This document shows, in pieces, positions 12,116-59,252 of a DNA stretch of 64,000 nt. Below the pieces are notes generated by a model, which searched no databases, was not told where the DNA came from, and saw only the letters and a list, made by a program, of their open reading frames with translations. Origin of the DNA: Lithobates sylvaticus (lineage: Eukaryota > Chordata > Amphibia > Anura > Ranidae); NCBI GenBank assembly GCA_028564925.1, contig CM053026.1:594129161-594193160 (forward strand). The letters are read 5' to 3'. Numbering within the stretch: the first letter of the stretch is position 1; each line of letters opens with the position of its first letter. A program made the position numbers and the translations under genes.

Positions 12116-12781
12116 GGGTACGCCATGTATAAGAAGTACTTGCCATGTCTACTTTTATTTCTATTGCATGCTATTTAGCAGCATATTTAGTGTAAGTCTG
12201 GTGACTACCTATGTATTCGATACAAAACATTTGATATGTATTTTAGACTGTAATAAATCATGTACAGGGGTCCCCGGGTTACAAACAAGATAGGGACTGT
12301 AGGTTTGTTCTTAAGTTGAATCTGTTTGTAAGTCGGGAACAGGTAAATTTTTTAAGTGTAGCTCCAGCCAAAAAATCTATTTTCAATTTTCTTAGCTAAC
12401 ATAGAGAAGGGTTATCACCCCAGTAACATTTGTTTTGCTGTCTGTGCCCCTGTTAAGAAGATTTCACCTCACCTTCTGTCCCAATGACAATTGGATTTTG
12501 AAAATTTTGGGTTGTTAGGGAAACATGGACTGGGGATAAAGCATCAGTGGAGACACCTTTTTCCCATATTAACTCTTACAGGAGTGAATTTTCCTTCCTA
12601 GGGGTGGATTTCCTCTCACTTCCTGTTGACTCCTTCCGTTTGTAAGTAGGAGTCGTTTGTAAGTCGGATGTTTGTAAGTAGGGGACCCCCTGTACTGTAA
12701 TTTAATTTTATGTTGTCATTTTCTCTTATACATGGCGTACCCTCATTTAAATTCCCACACAAATCCCTCCCTTCTATCTAC
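12077..12781. repeat. Inverted repeat, arms about 57 bp, around a pogo-like MITE
   Basis: Arm 12077-12132 (GTAGATAGAAGGGAGGGATT...CCATGTATAAG) is nearly the exact reverse complement of 12724-12781. A separate 14-bp direct repeat, CTACCTCAAAGAAT, lies at 11995-12008 and 12778-12791. The MITE at 12265-12692 fills most of the loop. Confidence 0.85.
12265..12692. mobile_element. Pogo/Tigger-like MITE
   Basis: The ends are CAGGGGTCCCCGGGTTAC and GTAGGGGACCCCCTG, each next to TA (12263-12264, 12693-12694). The inside carries TAAGTTGAATCTGTTTGTAAG and AGGAGTCGTTTGTAAGTCGG; the second motif returns in the related element at 46433-46735. TA target sites and CAGG-type ends suggest the pogo/Tigger branch; this is inferred from the ends only. 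Confidence 0.7.
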
Positions 12782-12850
12782 CTCAAAGAATAGCAAACAC
12801 ATCCAGCCCGGTTCCCAAATCAAATAATTGATTCAAATTGCCTGTAGAAG

Positions 12851-12917
12851 GTGAAGTAAATACTGAAAATGTGACCTGTTGGGGGTACTTGAGGACTGAG
12901 GATGGGAACCACAGTTC
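12851..12917. mobile_element. Fragment of the short hAT MITE (right end)
   Basis: ACCTGTTGGGGGTACTTGAG and the following GACTGAGGATGGGAACCAC match the right half of the copy at 46002-46185. Confidence 0.6.
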
Positions 12918-12974
12918 AATGGGCCTGGGAGTGACCAAAAGGACAAGATAATGACCCATTACAGTTTACCATGA

Positions 12975-14558
12975 CATATGCCTTGAAAAAGTATTTATAC
13001 CCCTTGAAATTTTCCACATTTTGTCATGTTACAACCAAAAACATAAATGCTTTTTTGGGGGATTTTATCTGATAGACCAACACAAAGTGGCACATAATTA
13101 TGAAGTGGAAGGAAAATTATAAATGGTTTTCAAAATTGTTTACAAATAAATATGTGAAAAGTGTGGCGTGCATTTGTATTCAGCCCCTTTTACTCTGATA
13201 CCCCTAACTAAAATCTAGTGAAACCAATTGCCTTCAGAAGTCACCTAATTAATAAATAGAGTCCACCTGTGTGTAATTTAATCTCAGTATAAATAAAACT
13301 GTTCTGTGAACCTTAGTGAACAAACAGCATCATGTATGTCAAGGAACACACCAGACAGGTCAGGGATAAAGTTGTAGAGAAGTTTAAAGCAGGTTTAGGT
13401 TATAAACAATATCCGAAGCTTTGAACGTCTCACAGAGCACTGTTCAACCCATCATCCAAAAATGGAAAGGGTATGGCACAACTGCAAATCTAACAAGACT
13501 AGGCAGTTCACCTAAACTGACAGGCCGGACAAGAAGAGCATTAATCAGAGAAGCAGCCAAGAGGCCCATGGTAACTCTGGAGGAGCTGCAGAGATCCACA
13601 GCTCAGGTGGGAGAATCAGTCCACAGGACAACTATTAGTGGTGCACTCCACAAATCTGACCTTTTATAGAAGAGTGGCAAGAAGAAATCCATTGTTAAAA
13701 AAAGCCATAAGAAGTTCCATTTGCAGTTTGCGAGAAGCCATGTGGGGGACACAGCAAACATGTGGAAGAAGGTGCCCTGGTCAGATGAGACCAAAATTGA
13801 ACTTTTTGGCCTAAAAGCAAATGTGAGGCAGAAAACTAACACTGCACATCACCCTGAACACACCATCCCCACAGTGAAACATGGTGGTGGCAGCATCATG
13901 TTGTGGGGATGCTTTTCTTCAGCAGGGACAGGGAAGCTGATCAGAGTTGATGGAAAGATGGGTGGAGCCAAATACAGGGCAATCTTAGAAGAACCTGTTA
14001 GAGTCTGCAAAAGACTTGAGACTGGGGTGGAGGTTCACCTTACAGCAGGACAACGACCCTAAACTTACAGCCAGAGCTACAATGGAATGTTTTAGATCAA
14101 AGCATATTCATGTGTTAGAATGGCCCAGTCAAAGTCCAGACCTGAATCCAATGGTGAATCTGTGGCAAGACTTGAAAATTGCTGTTTACAGATGCTCTCG
14201 ATCCAATCTGACAGAGCTTGAGCTATTTGCAAAGAAGAATGGGCAAAAACGTCACTCTCTAGATGTGCATAGCTGGTAGAGGCATCCCCAAAAAGACTTG
14301 CAGCTGTAATTGCAGCGAAAGGTGGTTCTACAAAGTATTGACGCAAAGGGGGCTGAATACAAATGCACGCCACACTTTTCACATATTTATTTGTAAAAAA
14401 AAATTGAAAACCATTGATTATTTTCCTTCCAGTTCTTATGTGCCACTTTGTGTTGGTCTATTACATAAAATCCCAATAAAAGACATTTACACTTTTGGTT
14501 GTAACATGACAAAATGTGGAAAATTTGTAAGGGGTATAAATACTTTTTCAAGGCACTG
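12975..14558 (+). mobile_element. Tc1-type DNA transposon, about 1.6 kb, inactive
   Basis: The inverted ends read TGCCTTGAAAAAGTATTTAT on the left and, reversed, at the right edge (about 14537-14558). The inner terminal part repeats a TTTTGTCATGTTACAACCAA block in inverse near 14498-14515. The element encloses a decayed transposase gene on the + strand. Size and structure match vertebrate Tc1-type elements. Confidence 0.9.
13332..14280 (+). pseudogene. Tc1-type transposase pseudogene
   Basis: The DDE transposase of this family cuts the element out and inserts it at TA. Visible parts in order are a start at 13332 (MYVKEHTRQVRDKVVEKFKA), the paired-type DNA-binding region with NVSQSTVQPIIQKWKGYGTT, the first catalytic block WSDETKIELFG near 13778, the GGSIMLWGCFSSAG block near 13884, the second catalytic aspartate block QQDNDPKLTARA near 14045, and NPMVNLWQDLK near 14148. 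The last block is normally NPIENLW, so the third catalytic acidic residue is replaced by valine. There are also a frame change near 13405-13425, a stop at about 13668, and a frame change near 14010-14040. It cannot make active enzyme. Confidence 0.9.
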
Positions 14559-14906
14559 TTTATTCTACAACAATCTTTTTCCTAAATTGTATAAATCAGA
14601 AAGGTCTGCTGTCTTCTCATGTTCATATATGTACATATCAGATATTGGGAGGAGATAGGTAAGGGCAAAGAAGTACAAGTAGTGCAATGAGAATACAAGA
14701 ATGAGATTTCCTTGAGGATTTGCAGCATACACCCTGCCTTGGTTATTCTTGTTGCTATCTCATGCCATGGATAGGGAAAATGTATGGCATTCTGGGATTC
14801 TTAGCACCAACATACAGTATTGCTTAATTTTTTTATTTGCTATACAGTAATGTAATTGTGTTGTCATAATTTTGTATTAAATGTGATGAATACATTTGTA
14901 TTTAAG

Positions 14907-50637
<35,731 letters not shown>

Positions 50638-51836
50638 AACTTTTTATAGCTGGTGATAGGATGTTATATTGTTTTTATTGTAACGTTTATTTTCTATAAG
50701 CTGGGAATATTGCAATATAGTGATCAATACCTTAATTGCAAAAAGCTACTTCCTGTAATACTTGATAGATGCTGGACTTTCTGGTCCATCTGAATATGGT
50801 GGTTTGTCTTTCCTGTTCTGTGTTGGTTTATGTGTACATAACTTTTACTTACTATATGTAACTGTTCTCTGTTTGCCTTTGTACACTTTTTGCTTTGCTA
50901 CCTGTTTGCATTGGACACTTTTTAGAGATGAATTCACCTAAAACTGTTATTTTTGTCTAGGGTGAATGTTAATAATATGTACAGGTACATTTTTGTAAAG
51001 ACAATTCATGAGGATGATTTTCTGATAATTAATCGACTCTTCAGGCAATGCTGCAGCCTCTGTCATGGCTTCACTGACTGTGTTGAACTTGACCTATTTG
51101 CAAAAAAACGATTTGCTATTTTTAGTCCAGTTTGAAAAACAAAAGGCCAGGAACTAGCATTTTCAGAAGAAGGTCAACAATGGTTGCTGGCATATTTTTT
51201 TCTGCACAAGTTTCCTTTAACCTCTTGCCACCCACATCATGCATATGTGCTTAAGTCATGATCAGGAGTCGGTGGGACAGGCTCCCAACCATGTGACAGC
51301 CAATCATAGTGGTAACGTGATTATATAGTCTGCCCCACCCCCTTACACATAAAAACCCATTTAAATGGATGGGTGGGAAGAAGTTCAAACTTTACTCTGG
51401 GCATGACTGCTTTATAATTGCCATGTGCCACTAGTGTCATCATTTAATTGAATTACATTTTTTAGCTAAAGAAGTATCTGCAAAAAAGACTTTAAAAAAT
51501 TGGTATCATCAAATGCCTACCCAAAGCTTTTCAATAGTTCTGCAGGTGGGAATCTCCTTGTGACATTTCCTGTGAATATGGGTGCAATGGGGAGAATACA
51601 TATACCTTAATTATGCTGTTAGATCTGCAGCGGTAGTGAATCGTTTTTAGCTGGAGCTGAGGTACGGCTTGGGTGGTGATTGGGTAGATATGTGGGCAAC
51701 ATGTTCCGCTTTTTTATTTCCAATTCATGCCCGTGATGTGTCTGGGCCAGTAAAGCTGACCAAGATCACATTGACTAAATTTTAAGATTAAAATATAATT
51801 TCAAGAACATTAAAATGTAATTGCTTGTATAGTGTG
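50638..51836 (+). other. FHIP1A: FHIP1A 3' UTR and downstream DNA
   Basis: No AATAAA lies in the first 1.1 kb after the stop. ATTAAA occurs at 51787-51792 and 51809-51814 and could serve for polyadenylation. A one-sided TTTAACCTCTTGCCACCC block near 51218 looks like the left end of a TTAA-type element. The UTR limits are inferred. Confidence 0.4.
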
Positions 51837-51858
51837 TATATATATATAGATATATCTA

Positions 51859-51892
<34 letters not shown>

Positions 51893-51900
51893 CATACATA
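51837..51900. repeat. (TA)n microsatellite with CATA tail
   Basis: TA units interrupted by TATC, ending in ACATACATACATA. The last TA is the target site of the Tc1 element that follows. Confidence 0.93.
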
Positions 51901-53409
51901 CAGTTGTATGCAAAAGTTTAGGAACCCCTGACAATTACCACGATTGTCATTTATAAATATTTGGGTGTTTTGGATCAGCAATTTCATTTTGATCTATCGA
52001 ATAACTGAAGGACACAGTAATATTTCAGTAGTGAAATTAGGTTTATTGGATTAACAGAAAATGCGCAATATACATCAAAACGAAAATAGACAGGTGCATA
52101 AATTTGGGCACCCTTGTCATTTTGTTGATTTGAATACCTATAACTACTTAGTGAGTTCCGCTCAAAAAAGCGGAACACACAATTGGTGAAGTTGTTGTTC
52201 TCTTTGACTCTCCTTTGAAGAGTGGCAACATGGGGCCCTCAAAACAACTCTCAAATAACCTGAAAACAAAGATTGTTCTACATTATGGTTTAGGGGAAGG
52301 CTACAAAAAGTTATCACAGAGATATAAGCTGTCAGTGTCCACTGTGAGGAACATAGTGAGGAAATGGAAGACCACAGGCACAGTTCTTGTTAAGGCCAGA
52401 AGTGGCAAGCCATATTAAATATTGGAGAGGCAAAGGCGAAGGATGGTGAGAACGGTCAAAAACAGCCCACGGACCACCTCCACAGACAACAACATCAACT
52501 TGCTGCAGATGGTTTCACCGTGCATCCTTCAACAATTCAGCGCACTTTGCACAGGGAGAAGCTGTATGGGAGAGTGATGCGAAAGAAGCCTTTTCTGCAC
52601 ATACGCCACAAACAGAGTTGCTTGAGGTATGCAAACGCACATTTGGACAAGCCAGCTTCATTTTGAAATAAGGTGCTGTGGACTGATGAAACAAAGATTG
52701 AGTTATTTGGTCATAACAAGGGGTGTTATGCATGACGGCAAAAGGACACAGCATTCCAAGAAAAACACTTGCTACCCACAGTAAAATTTGGTGGAGGTTC
52801 CATCATGCTGTGGGGCTGTGTGGCCAGTGGGAATCTGGTTAAAGTTGAGGGTCGCATGGATTTTCACTCAATATCAGCAGATTCTTGAGAATAATGTTGA
52901 GGAATCAGTCACAAAGTTGAAGTTACGCCGGGGTTGGATATTTCAACAAGACGACCCAAAACACTGCTCAAAATCTACTCGCCATTTATGCAGAGGAACA
53001 GGTACAATCTTCTGGAATGGCCATCCCAGTCCCCAGACTTGAATATCATTGAACATCTGTGGGGTGATTTGAAGCGGGCTGTCCATGCTCGGCAACCATC
53101 AACCTTAACTGAACTGGAGATGTTTTGTAAGGAGGAATGGTCAAAAATACATTCATCCAGAATCCAGACACTCGTTACAGGCTATAGGAAGTGTCTAGAG
53201 GCTGTTATTTCTGATAAATGAGGCATTTCGTTTTGATGCATATTGCGCATTTTCTGTTAATCCAATAAACCTAATTTCACTACTGAAATATTACTGTGTC
53301 CTTCAGTTATTTGATAGATCAAAATTAAATTGCTGATCCACACACCCAAATATTTATATATGACAATGATGGAAATTGTCAGGGGTTCCTAAACTTTTGC
53401 ATACAACTG
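51901..53409 (+). mobile_element. Tc1-type DNA transposon, 1,509 bp, inactive
   Basis: CAGTTGTATGCAAAAGTTTA at the left is inverted at the right (TAAACTTTTGCATACAACTG), with TA on both sides (51899-51900, 53410-53411). A longer inverted region of about 200 bp includes GCATTTTCTGTTAATCCAATAAACC-type sequence. It encloses a decayed transposase gene. This family is distinct from the Tc1 elements at 12975 and 55119. Confidence 0.94.
52230..53221 (+). pseudogene. Tc1-type transposase pseudogene
   Basis: The start at 52230 (MGPSKQLSNNLKTKIVLHYG) is followed by the DNA-binding helix region YKLSVSTVRNIVRKWKTTGT, then a stop at 52416-52418. Later frames give WTDETKIELFGHN near 52678, EVPSCCGAVWP near 52795, FQQDDPKHCSK near 52945, and NIIEHLWGDLKRA near 53042, ending at a natural-looking stop at 53219-53221. 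The three acidic catalytic positions (D, D, E) are all still visible, but at least four stops or frame changes separate them. A full protein of this family is about 340 residues. Confidence 0.92.
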
Positions 53410-53411
53410 TA

Positions 53412-55010
53412 TAGGCAAAAGTTGAGTTTTCCCTTTTATTATGGGGAAACAATGGAAATAGTTAGGTCTTTAGAATGGAGTTGTGCTTTTGGACTGTCCT
53501 TCTAATGGCTCTCACTGTACATGCAGCATTCTGTAGACACAGGTGAGTTGAACCTGGCTTGATAAAGAATTGCAGATTGTTTCTAAATTAAGATGATCTA
53601 ACTATGACCCATTGTTTTATATATGTCCTGTTCACAATATATATGTGGAGTGGTGTGACAAAAAAAACAAAACAAACAACACTGTTTAACCAACGTTGTG
53701 TGAACAAGCCCCCATGGTAATTACTGAGGCTTCAAGCTCCAGTCCTGGCTCAGCTAATTCAGTTTCTGAAGGATATTTTTACTTTTAAATGTTCCGTTTC
53801 TGAACCATAAAATATCAAATGACCATAAGAGGTACTTAAATTGACTATATTTCATATTACAAGTGAACGTGAATGTTTTTTTACAATCCCATACATTTTC
53901 CAGCAAATGTTGCTGTAGAATCGGTTCCATATAATTTTGATGGTTTTGATGTTATACGCTTTAGTTGTAGTTATTTATATGTAAGAATGTCACTGTATGT
54001 GTTCATTTACTGTACCTTAAAGTGTACCTGCTCTGCCTGCATAGAGTTAAAATTAAGGATAGTGCTGAAAACAATGACACTAGTAGGTCTATCAGCATAG
54101 CTTTCATTTCCCATCCTGCCCACAGAAATGGCCACCAAAGCTCCCAATAAATCCAATGCAAACACCAAGTTTATGATACTTGTGTATGCCCCTTAGAATG
54201 TCACTCACCCTCTCCATGCTTCAATGGGGCAGTGTTGTGGCCTGGGCATTTGGTGGAGCCAGTTCAGGTTTTTACAGGAGCAACCAGAACTTTGTGTGAC
54301 ATGTGGAAAATAATATGTATGCTGAGGCCCCGTATAGCACCTTCTATTCATCACTAATCTTATTTTTCATTTGTGCCAGGAGTACAGGCTTCCTTTGTGT
54401 AGCTGGAAAGCTACTCAAATGATCCTATATATGCAGATTATATTTAAAAGATTTGTAAACATGAACCGTTGCTGCTAAGAAACTAATCAGCAACCATATG
54501 AAAATATTGGAGGAGTATCACTAAATAAAGTGCCTTTGTATTTATACTGTAACTCTAATGCATTAATGTCTCCGTATTTTTACATATAATGTTGATTGAA
54601 GAATATTACAGGCTATATATTTTTTTTTAAATCCCTGTGATGATTTTTAGTATTTGCAGGTGAGTCAATAAGGATTCATAAATAAGGATGGTAACTGCAT
54701 GGTATTTCCCCTCTTCAACAGCAAATGAAGAGTTTGTTAAGGGGAAGTAAAATTACATTGCAACCAATTACATTGGTTAATATCAAAGATCCACATAACA
54801 ATCACATACAATTTTCATGTCTTTATCAAGATGTCCCCACCATAACATGCACTAGCCTTACCTTCAGTGTTGTGCAGATGTACAGGCTTCTTTTCTGTAC
54901 TTAAATTGCTTAATTTGATTTCATCTTCTCACATGGGCTCGGTTCACAAAGAGTTATTTTCCTCTTTAAAATCTCAGATAAATTAGCTCATAGCGTCTTT
55001 CAAAACTTTT
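53412..55010. other. Downstream DNA without a recognised feature
   Basis: Intergenic AT-rich sequence. AAATAAAG at about 54523 could be a distal poly(A) signal for FHIP1A, but it is far from the stop codon. Confidence 0.45.
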
Positions 55011-55020
55011 TTTGCCATTA

Positions 55021-55052
55021 AGTGTGTGTGTGTGTGTGTGTGTGTATATGTA

Positions 55053-55112
<60 letters not shown>
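55021..55112. repeat. (GT)n(TA)n compound microsatellite
   Basis: About twelve GT units grade through GTATAT into TA units. A Tc1 element starts just after it. Confidence 0.95.
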
Positions 55113-55118
<6 letters not shown>

Positions 55119-56235
55119 CAGTATCCCACAAAAATGTGTACTCCCATCACATTTTTGTAAATATTTTATTATACCTTTTCATATGACAACACTGAAGAAA
55201 TTACAATTTTGCTACAATGTAAAGTAGTGAGTGTACAGCTTGTATAATTGTAAATTTGCTGTCCCCTCAAAATAACTCAACAGACATTAATGTCTAAACC
55301 ACTGGCAACAAAAGTGAGTACACCCCTAAGTGAAAATGTCCATATTGGGCCCAAAGTGTTTATTTTGTGTGGCCACCATTATCTTCCAGCACTGCCTTAA
55401 CCCTCTTGGGCATGGAGTTCACCAGAGCTTCACAGGTTGCCACTGGAGTCCTCGTTCACTCCTCATGATGACATCACGGAGCTAGTGGATGTTAGAGACC
55501 TTGCGCTCCTCCACCTTCCGTTGCAGCCCAGTCTCCAAAGGGAGGGGATCATGCTCTGCTTCAGCACTCTGCAGCAATGCTGGCAGCACTCATACATCTA
55601 TTTCTCAAAGACAACCTCTGGATATGACGCTGAGCATGTGCACTCAATGTCTTTGGTAGACCATGGCAGGCCTGTTCTGATTGGAACCTGTCCTGTTAAA
55701 CCACTGTATGGTCTTGACCACCGCGCTGCAGCTTAATTTCAGGGTCTTGGCAATCTTCTTATAGCATATCCTTATGTAGAGCAACAATTCTTTTTTTCAG
55801 ATCCTCAGAGATTTCTTTACCATGGGGGGCCATGTTGAACTTCCAGTGACCAGTATGAGAGTGAGAGAGCGATAACACCAAATTTAACAGACCTGCTCCC
55901 CATTCATACCTGAGACCTTGTAACACTAACGAGTCACATGAAACTGGGGAGGTAAAATGGCTAATTGGGCCCAATTTGGACATTTTCACTTAGGGGTGTA
56001 TTCACTTTTGTTGCTAGGGGTTTAGACATTAATGGCTGTGTGTTGAGTTATTTTGAGGGGACAGCAAACTTATACTGTTATACAAGCTGTACACTCTGTA
56101 CTTTACATTGTAGCAAAGTGTCATTTCTTCTGTGTTGTCACGATATAATAAAGATATAATAAAATAATAAAATGTAAAGATATAATAAAATAGTTATAAA
56201 AATGTGAGGGGTGTACTCACTTTTGTGAGATACTG
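55119..56235 (-). mobile_element. Internally deleted Tc1-type element, 1.1 kb
   Basis: CAGTATCCCACAAAAATG at the left and the inverse at the right (TTTTGTGAGATACTG), with TA on both sides (55117-55118, 56236-56237). On the minus strand the transposase start MAPHGKEISEDLKKRIVALH lies at 55761-55832. Only scattered C-terminal pieces follow near 55440-55730, so the catalytic centre is mostly missing. A short AAGATATAATAAAATA duplication lies near 56150-56195. It is the same family as the fragment at 1-162. Confidence 0.92.
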
Positions 56236-56492
56236 TATATAAACACAACAAGGATAATAGGCACCAAGTGCTAACCAGACCCTGTGTAAGGGGGACAGTC
56301 TCTGTATTAATAGTTCATAAAAAGTACATATAAGTGTAAAGTTCATAAGGCAGGAAGAAGTAATCCAACAATAATGGGGGGTCCTAGGACATGGTGTCCA
56401 AGCAATAGGGCAGGCTTATTCACAGGAGCAGAAGCAGGCTCTAAATGACAGGCAGGGGAGAGATGAAAAAGGGCCCCAAGTGCAGACAGATT

Positions 56493-56951
56493 ACAGGTTT
56501 ATAAAGTACAATATAATACAAGGGGCAACTCGCATGGAGTGAAGTATAACAAGCTAACCAGGATGTAAGTGCTGGACCGCCAAGGTCTGCTGCCATGTGG
56601 CAGAGGCCAGGCAGAAGTCCTCAGGTGGAAAGCTGAGCAGAGGGGATGAAGCTGGACCGTCGAACATGCCAAATGACGTCACCGGAAGGGGGATGTCACA
56701 ACACGTTATCTGAGTCTGCGCACTCATTTTATCGTGATCAGCTTGATGAAGTGCTGAGGTCCAGCTTCATTCCCTCTGCTTGGCTTTCCACCTGAGGCTT
56801 CTGTCTGGCCTCCTCCACGTGGCAGCGGACCCTGGCGGTCCACATCGTTGACATCCAGCGCTGACATTGCGGACTCCTGTTCCTGGTGAGCTTGTTATAC
56901 CTTACTCCATGTGAGTTGCCCCTTGTATTTTATTGTACTTAATAAACCTGT
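56493..56951. repeat. Large foldback, arms of about 170-200 bp, Penelope-like
   Basis: Arm 56493-56661 (ACAGGTTTATAAAGTACAAT ... GAAGCTGGACC) is the diverged reverse complement of 56755-56951 (GGTCCAGCTTCATTCCCTCT ... AATAAACCTGT). The loop holds GCTTGATGAAGTGCTGAGG, which resembles the CTGACGA box of the foldback at 8833. The AATAAA near the outer edge is also shared. The class is inferred. Confidence 0.75.
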
Positions 56952-58069
56952 AAACTTCACTTAGAGGCGCCATTTCTTACCTCATGCTTTTATTTAGTAG
57001 GAGAGAGATTTCATGGAAATGTGAGGTATTAAGCTCATGAAATCATTTTGTATTTTATCTCATGATATCCGTGGGATGGATACAGTGGAGAAAGATAAGA
57101 ACTGTCAGTTTTTAGTGCCAATAAAGTGGTTAAATGTTAGGATGTGTATCTCTGCGCTTGCCTAGTATGCAAAACTAATCTAATACTGCGACAAACACTG
57201 GTAGGAGATTTCTGGTCCCAAAAGAGTGAATATAGTAGAGAGGTAGTGCTGCGCTGAAAAAAAGTGGTTAAATGGTAGAAATATGCCAACTCACAAAGTC
57301 AGTGTGGTCCCTGCAGTATATGTATTAATACAAAAGAAAAAAGTGACTGGAATACCTGTCAAAGGAAAGCTACTTTCACAGGACACATGTGGTGTATCAA
57401 AAACGAAGTTCAAATAAGTACATTCAAAATATCTTTATAAATGTCAAATATTGAATGAAAATAGTATAAAAAAAAAATCACACACATATATATATAAAAT
57501 ACCCTTCCTACACCCATAATAAAGACAACGTTGTCATTGGTGAGATTTCCCTTCACTTCCCTACAAATTAAAAGAATCCCTTGGGGCCCCCCAGGTCACC
57601 AGAACTAGTGTCTCTAGTGGAAGATTTCCCATCTATTATTTTTCCAGGGACAACCCAAAATGTGGAAGCTTTGCCATTAGTTATACTTTAAGTAAATCAG
57701 CTCCATTGATGCTGTGTTTCTTCATATTTAGGTTTCTCTGTATTCCTGTTGAAAAACGGATCCAAAAAAGGTTGGGACTTCTCCAAATTGGCTCTTATTT
57801 TTCTTTTTACATTCCTTAAATACCTCAAGCCTGGACCGCTACTTATTCAACTCATGCATTTATTTTTTTATTCCCTTAGTGAATCGACTTTACCACCATT
57901 TTATGAGGTATTTACTGTGTGTTTTTGCTTTTTAAGGTAAATACAACATAAGGTGATAGTAAATTGACATTGTAAGCATCGCATGAGATCATTGGAAAAA
58001 AAAATGTGTCATGTGATTCAATTATCTCATGAGATATCCTTTAGTGAATTGAGCTCACTGTTCCTTAGA
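56952..58069. other. Downstream DNA with a MITE fragment
   Basis: 57530-57690 is a truncated copy of the MITE at 39027-39415, with GTCACCAGAACTAGTGTC, GGAAGATTTCCCATCTATTA and the end TTAGTTATACTTTAAG. AAAGTGGTTAAA near 57124 looks like a lone end of a TTAA element. Nothing else is seen. Confidence 0.5.
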
Positions 58070-58500
58070 AGCTGCAGCAAGTCAGCCTGTCTCATTTCCT
58101 GGCTGAACAACATCCAGCATCATCTAACCCTTTTCTATCCAGCCATACGGTTCATGGCCTGGCTCTTTCTTTCATTGGATTTCAGTTCTTTAAATCATGG
58201 AGGCCCAGCATCACCAGTGGGTGTAACCTAGGGCAGTTTGCTTATAAATTCAGTCTGCATAAGAACACCCACTCCTCCAGATTGACATTTACGCGTCAAG
58301 GAAATTTTGATATTTGCCTCCTCCTATGAACCAGCCTGCAGGTTGCACCAGAGCTGAGGACTCATGAGAGGAGACAAGACAGGGTGCTGTGATGTTTTTT
58401 GGAAGCTTTGTATGCACCCTGCTGACCCCTCACACCAACCACGATCTGCCTGCATTATATTGAGGAGCAAAGAGGTCTAACAAAGTATATCATGAAAATG
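58070..58500 (+). repeat. Dispersed repeat, copy 2
   Basis: Same unit as 35805-36215, with insertions: GCAGCAAGTCAGCC, CATCCAGCATCATCTAACCC, AATCATGGAGGCCCAGCATC, CCCACTCCTCC, AGGGTGCTGTGATGTTTT. No terminal repeats are visible. Confidence 0.75.
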
Positions 58501-58771
58501 CTGCTACTTTTTGCATTACTTAATTTTGGGCCAGTCGACTGCTTTCTGAATAGAGGGAATCATCCGATTCACTGTCCAATCGGTAGGCTGAAGGAATAGT
58601 GATAAGGAGCTGCAATGGCGAACCAAGAACATGAATTGCATATTCTAGAACTAAGGTGTCACATGTGGAACATGTGTGGCATTCACAAAACTGGCTGTAA
58701 AGCATTACAAATCCTTTGGCATGTAAAACAAAAATTCTATAAGTATTATATATCCATATGCATGAATCTAA

Positions 58772-59163
58772 GGCCGGGTTCAGACTGCTGCGGTGCGGGA
58801 GATCGCATATGATTCGCACCGCACTGCAGTTCAAATCATATGCGATCTCTGTGCGATGCAATTTCAGCCATACAGATAGTATGGCTGAATTCGCATCGCA
58901 TTCGGCCCAAAATCGGACAGGACCCTTTTTTTCGCTCCGCAGCAGAATCGGATCGCATGGTGTTCTCACCATGCGTTCCGATTCCTGTCCGAGTTTGCAG
59001 ATCGCACTGCGATATGCAAGCTGCTATGGGGGTGTCATTAACATTTCATTGACACCCCCAGCAGCTCGCATAGGGCAGTGTGAACTGCCGGCGGGAGACA
59101 TGCGGTGCGGGAACTCGCAGTGTATTCGCAGCGTTCCCGCACCGCAGCAGTGTGAACCCAGCC
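58772..59163. mobile_element. PIF/Harbinger-like MITE, 392 bp
   Basis: TAA on both sides (58769-58771, 59164-59166). Ends are GGCCGGGTTCAGACTGCTGC and GCAGCAGTGTGAACCCAGCC, extended by GGTGCGGG/CCCGCACC. The internal pair GATCGCATATGATT/AATCATATGCGATC near 58801 and 58836 also folds. Open frames on both strands are low-complexity shadows. Confidence 0.88.
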
Positions 59164-59252
59164 TAAAACCCGATTTCTGGAGACCTGAAAATATTCCCTT
59201 GGAGTGAGGCCGCATTTGCACTGCAAGAGCTAACTGCTCGTTTAGTCTAGGG

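Noticed and set aside
58758-59207. 149- and 98-codon frames on both strands
   Set aside because: They run over a Harbinger-like MITE with inverted repeats, which explains open frames on both strands.
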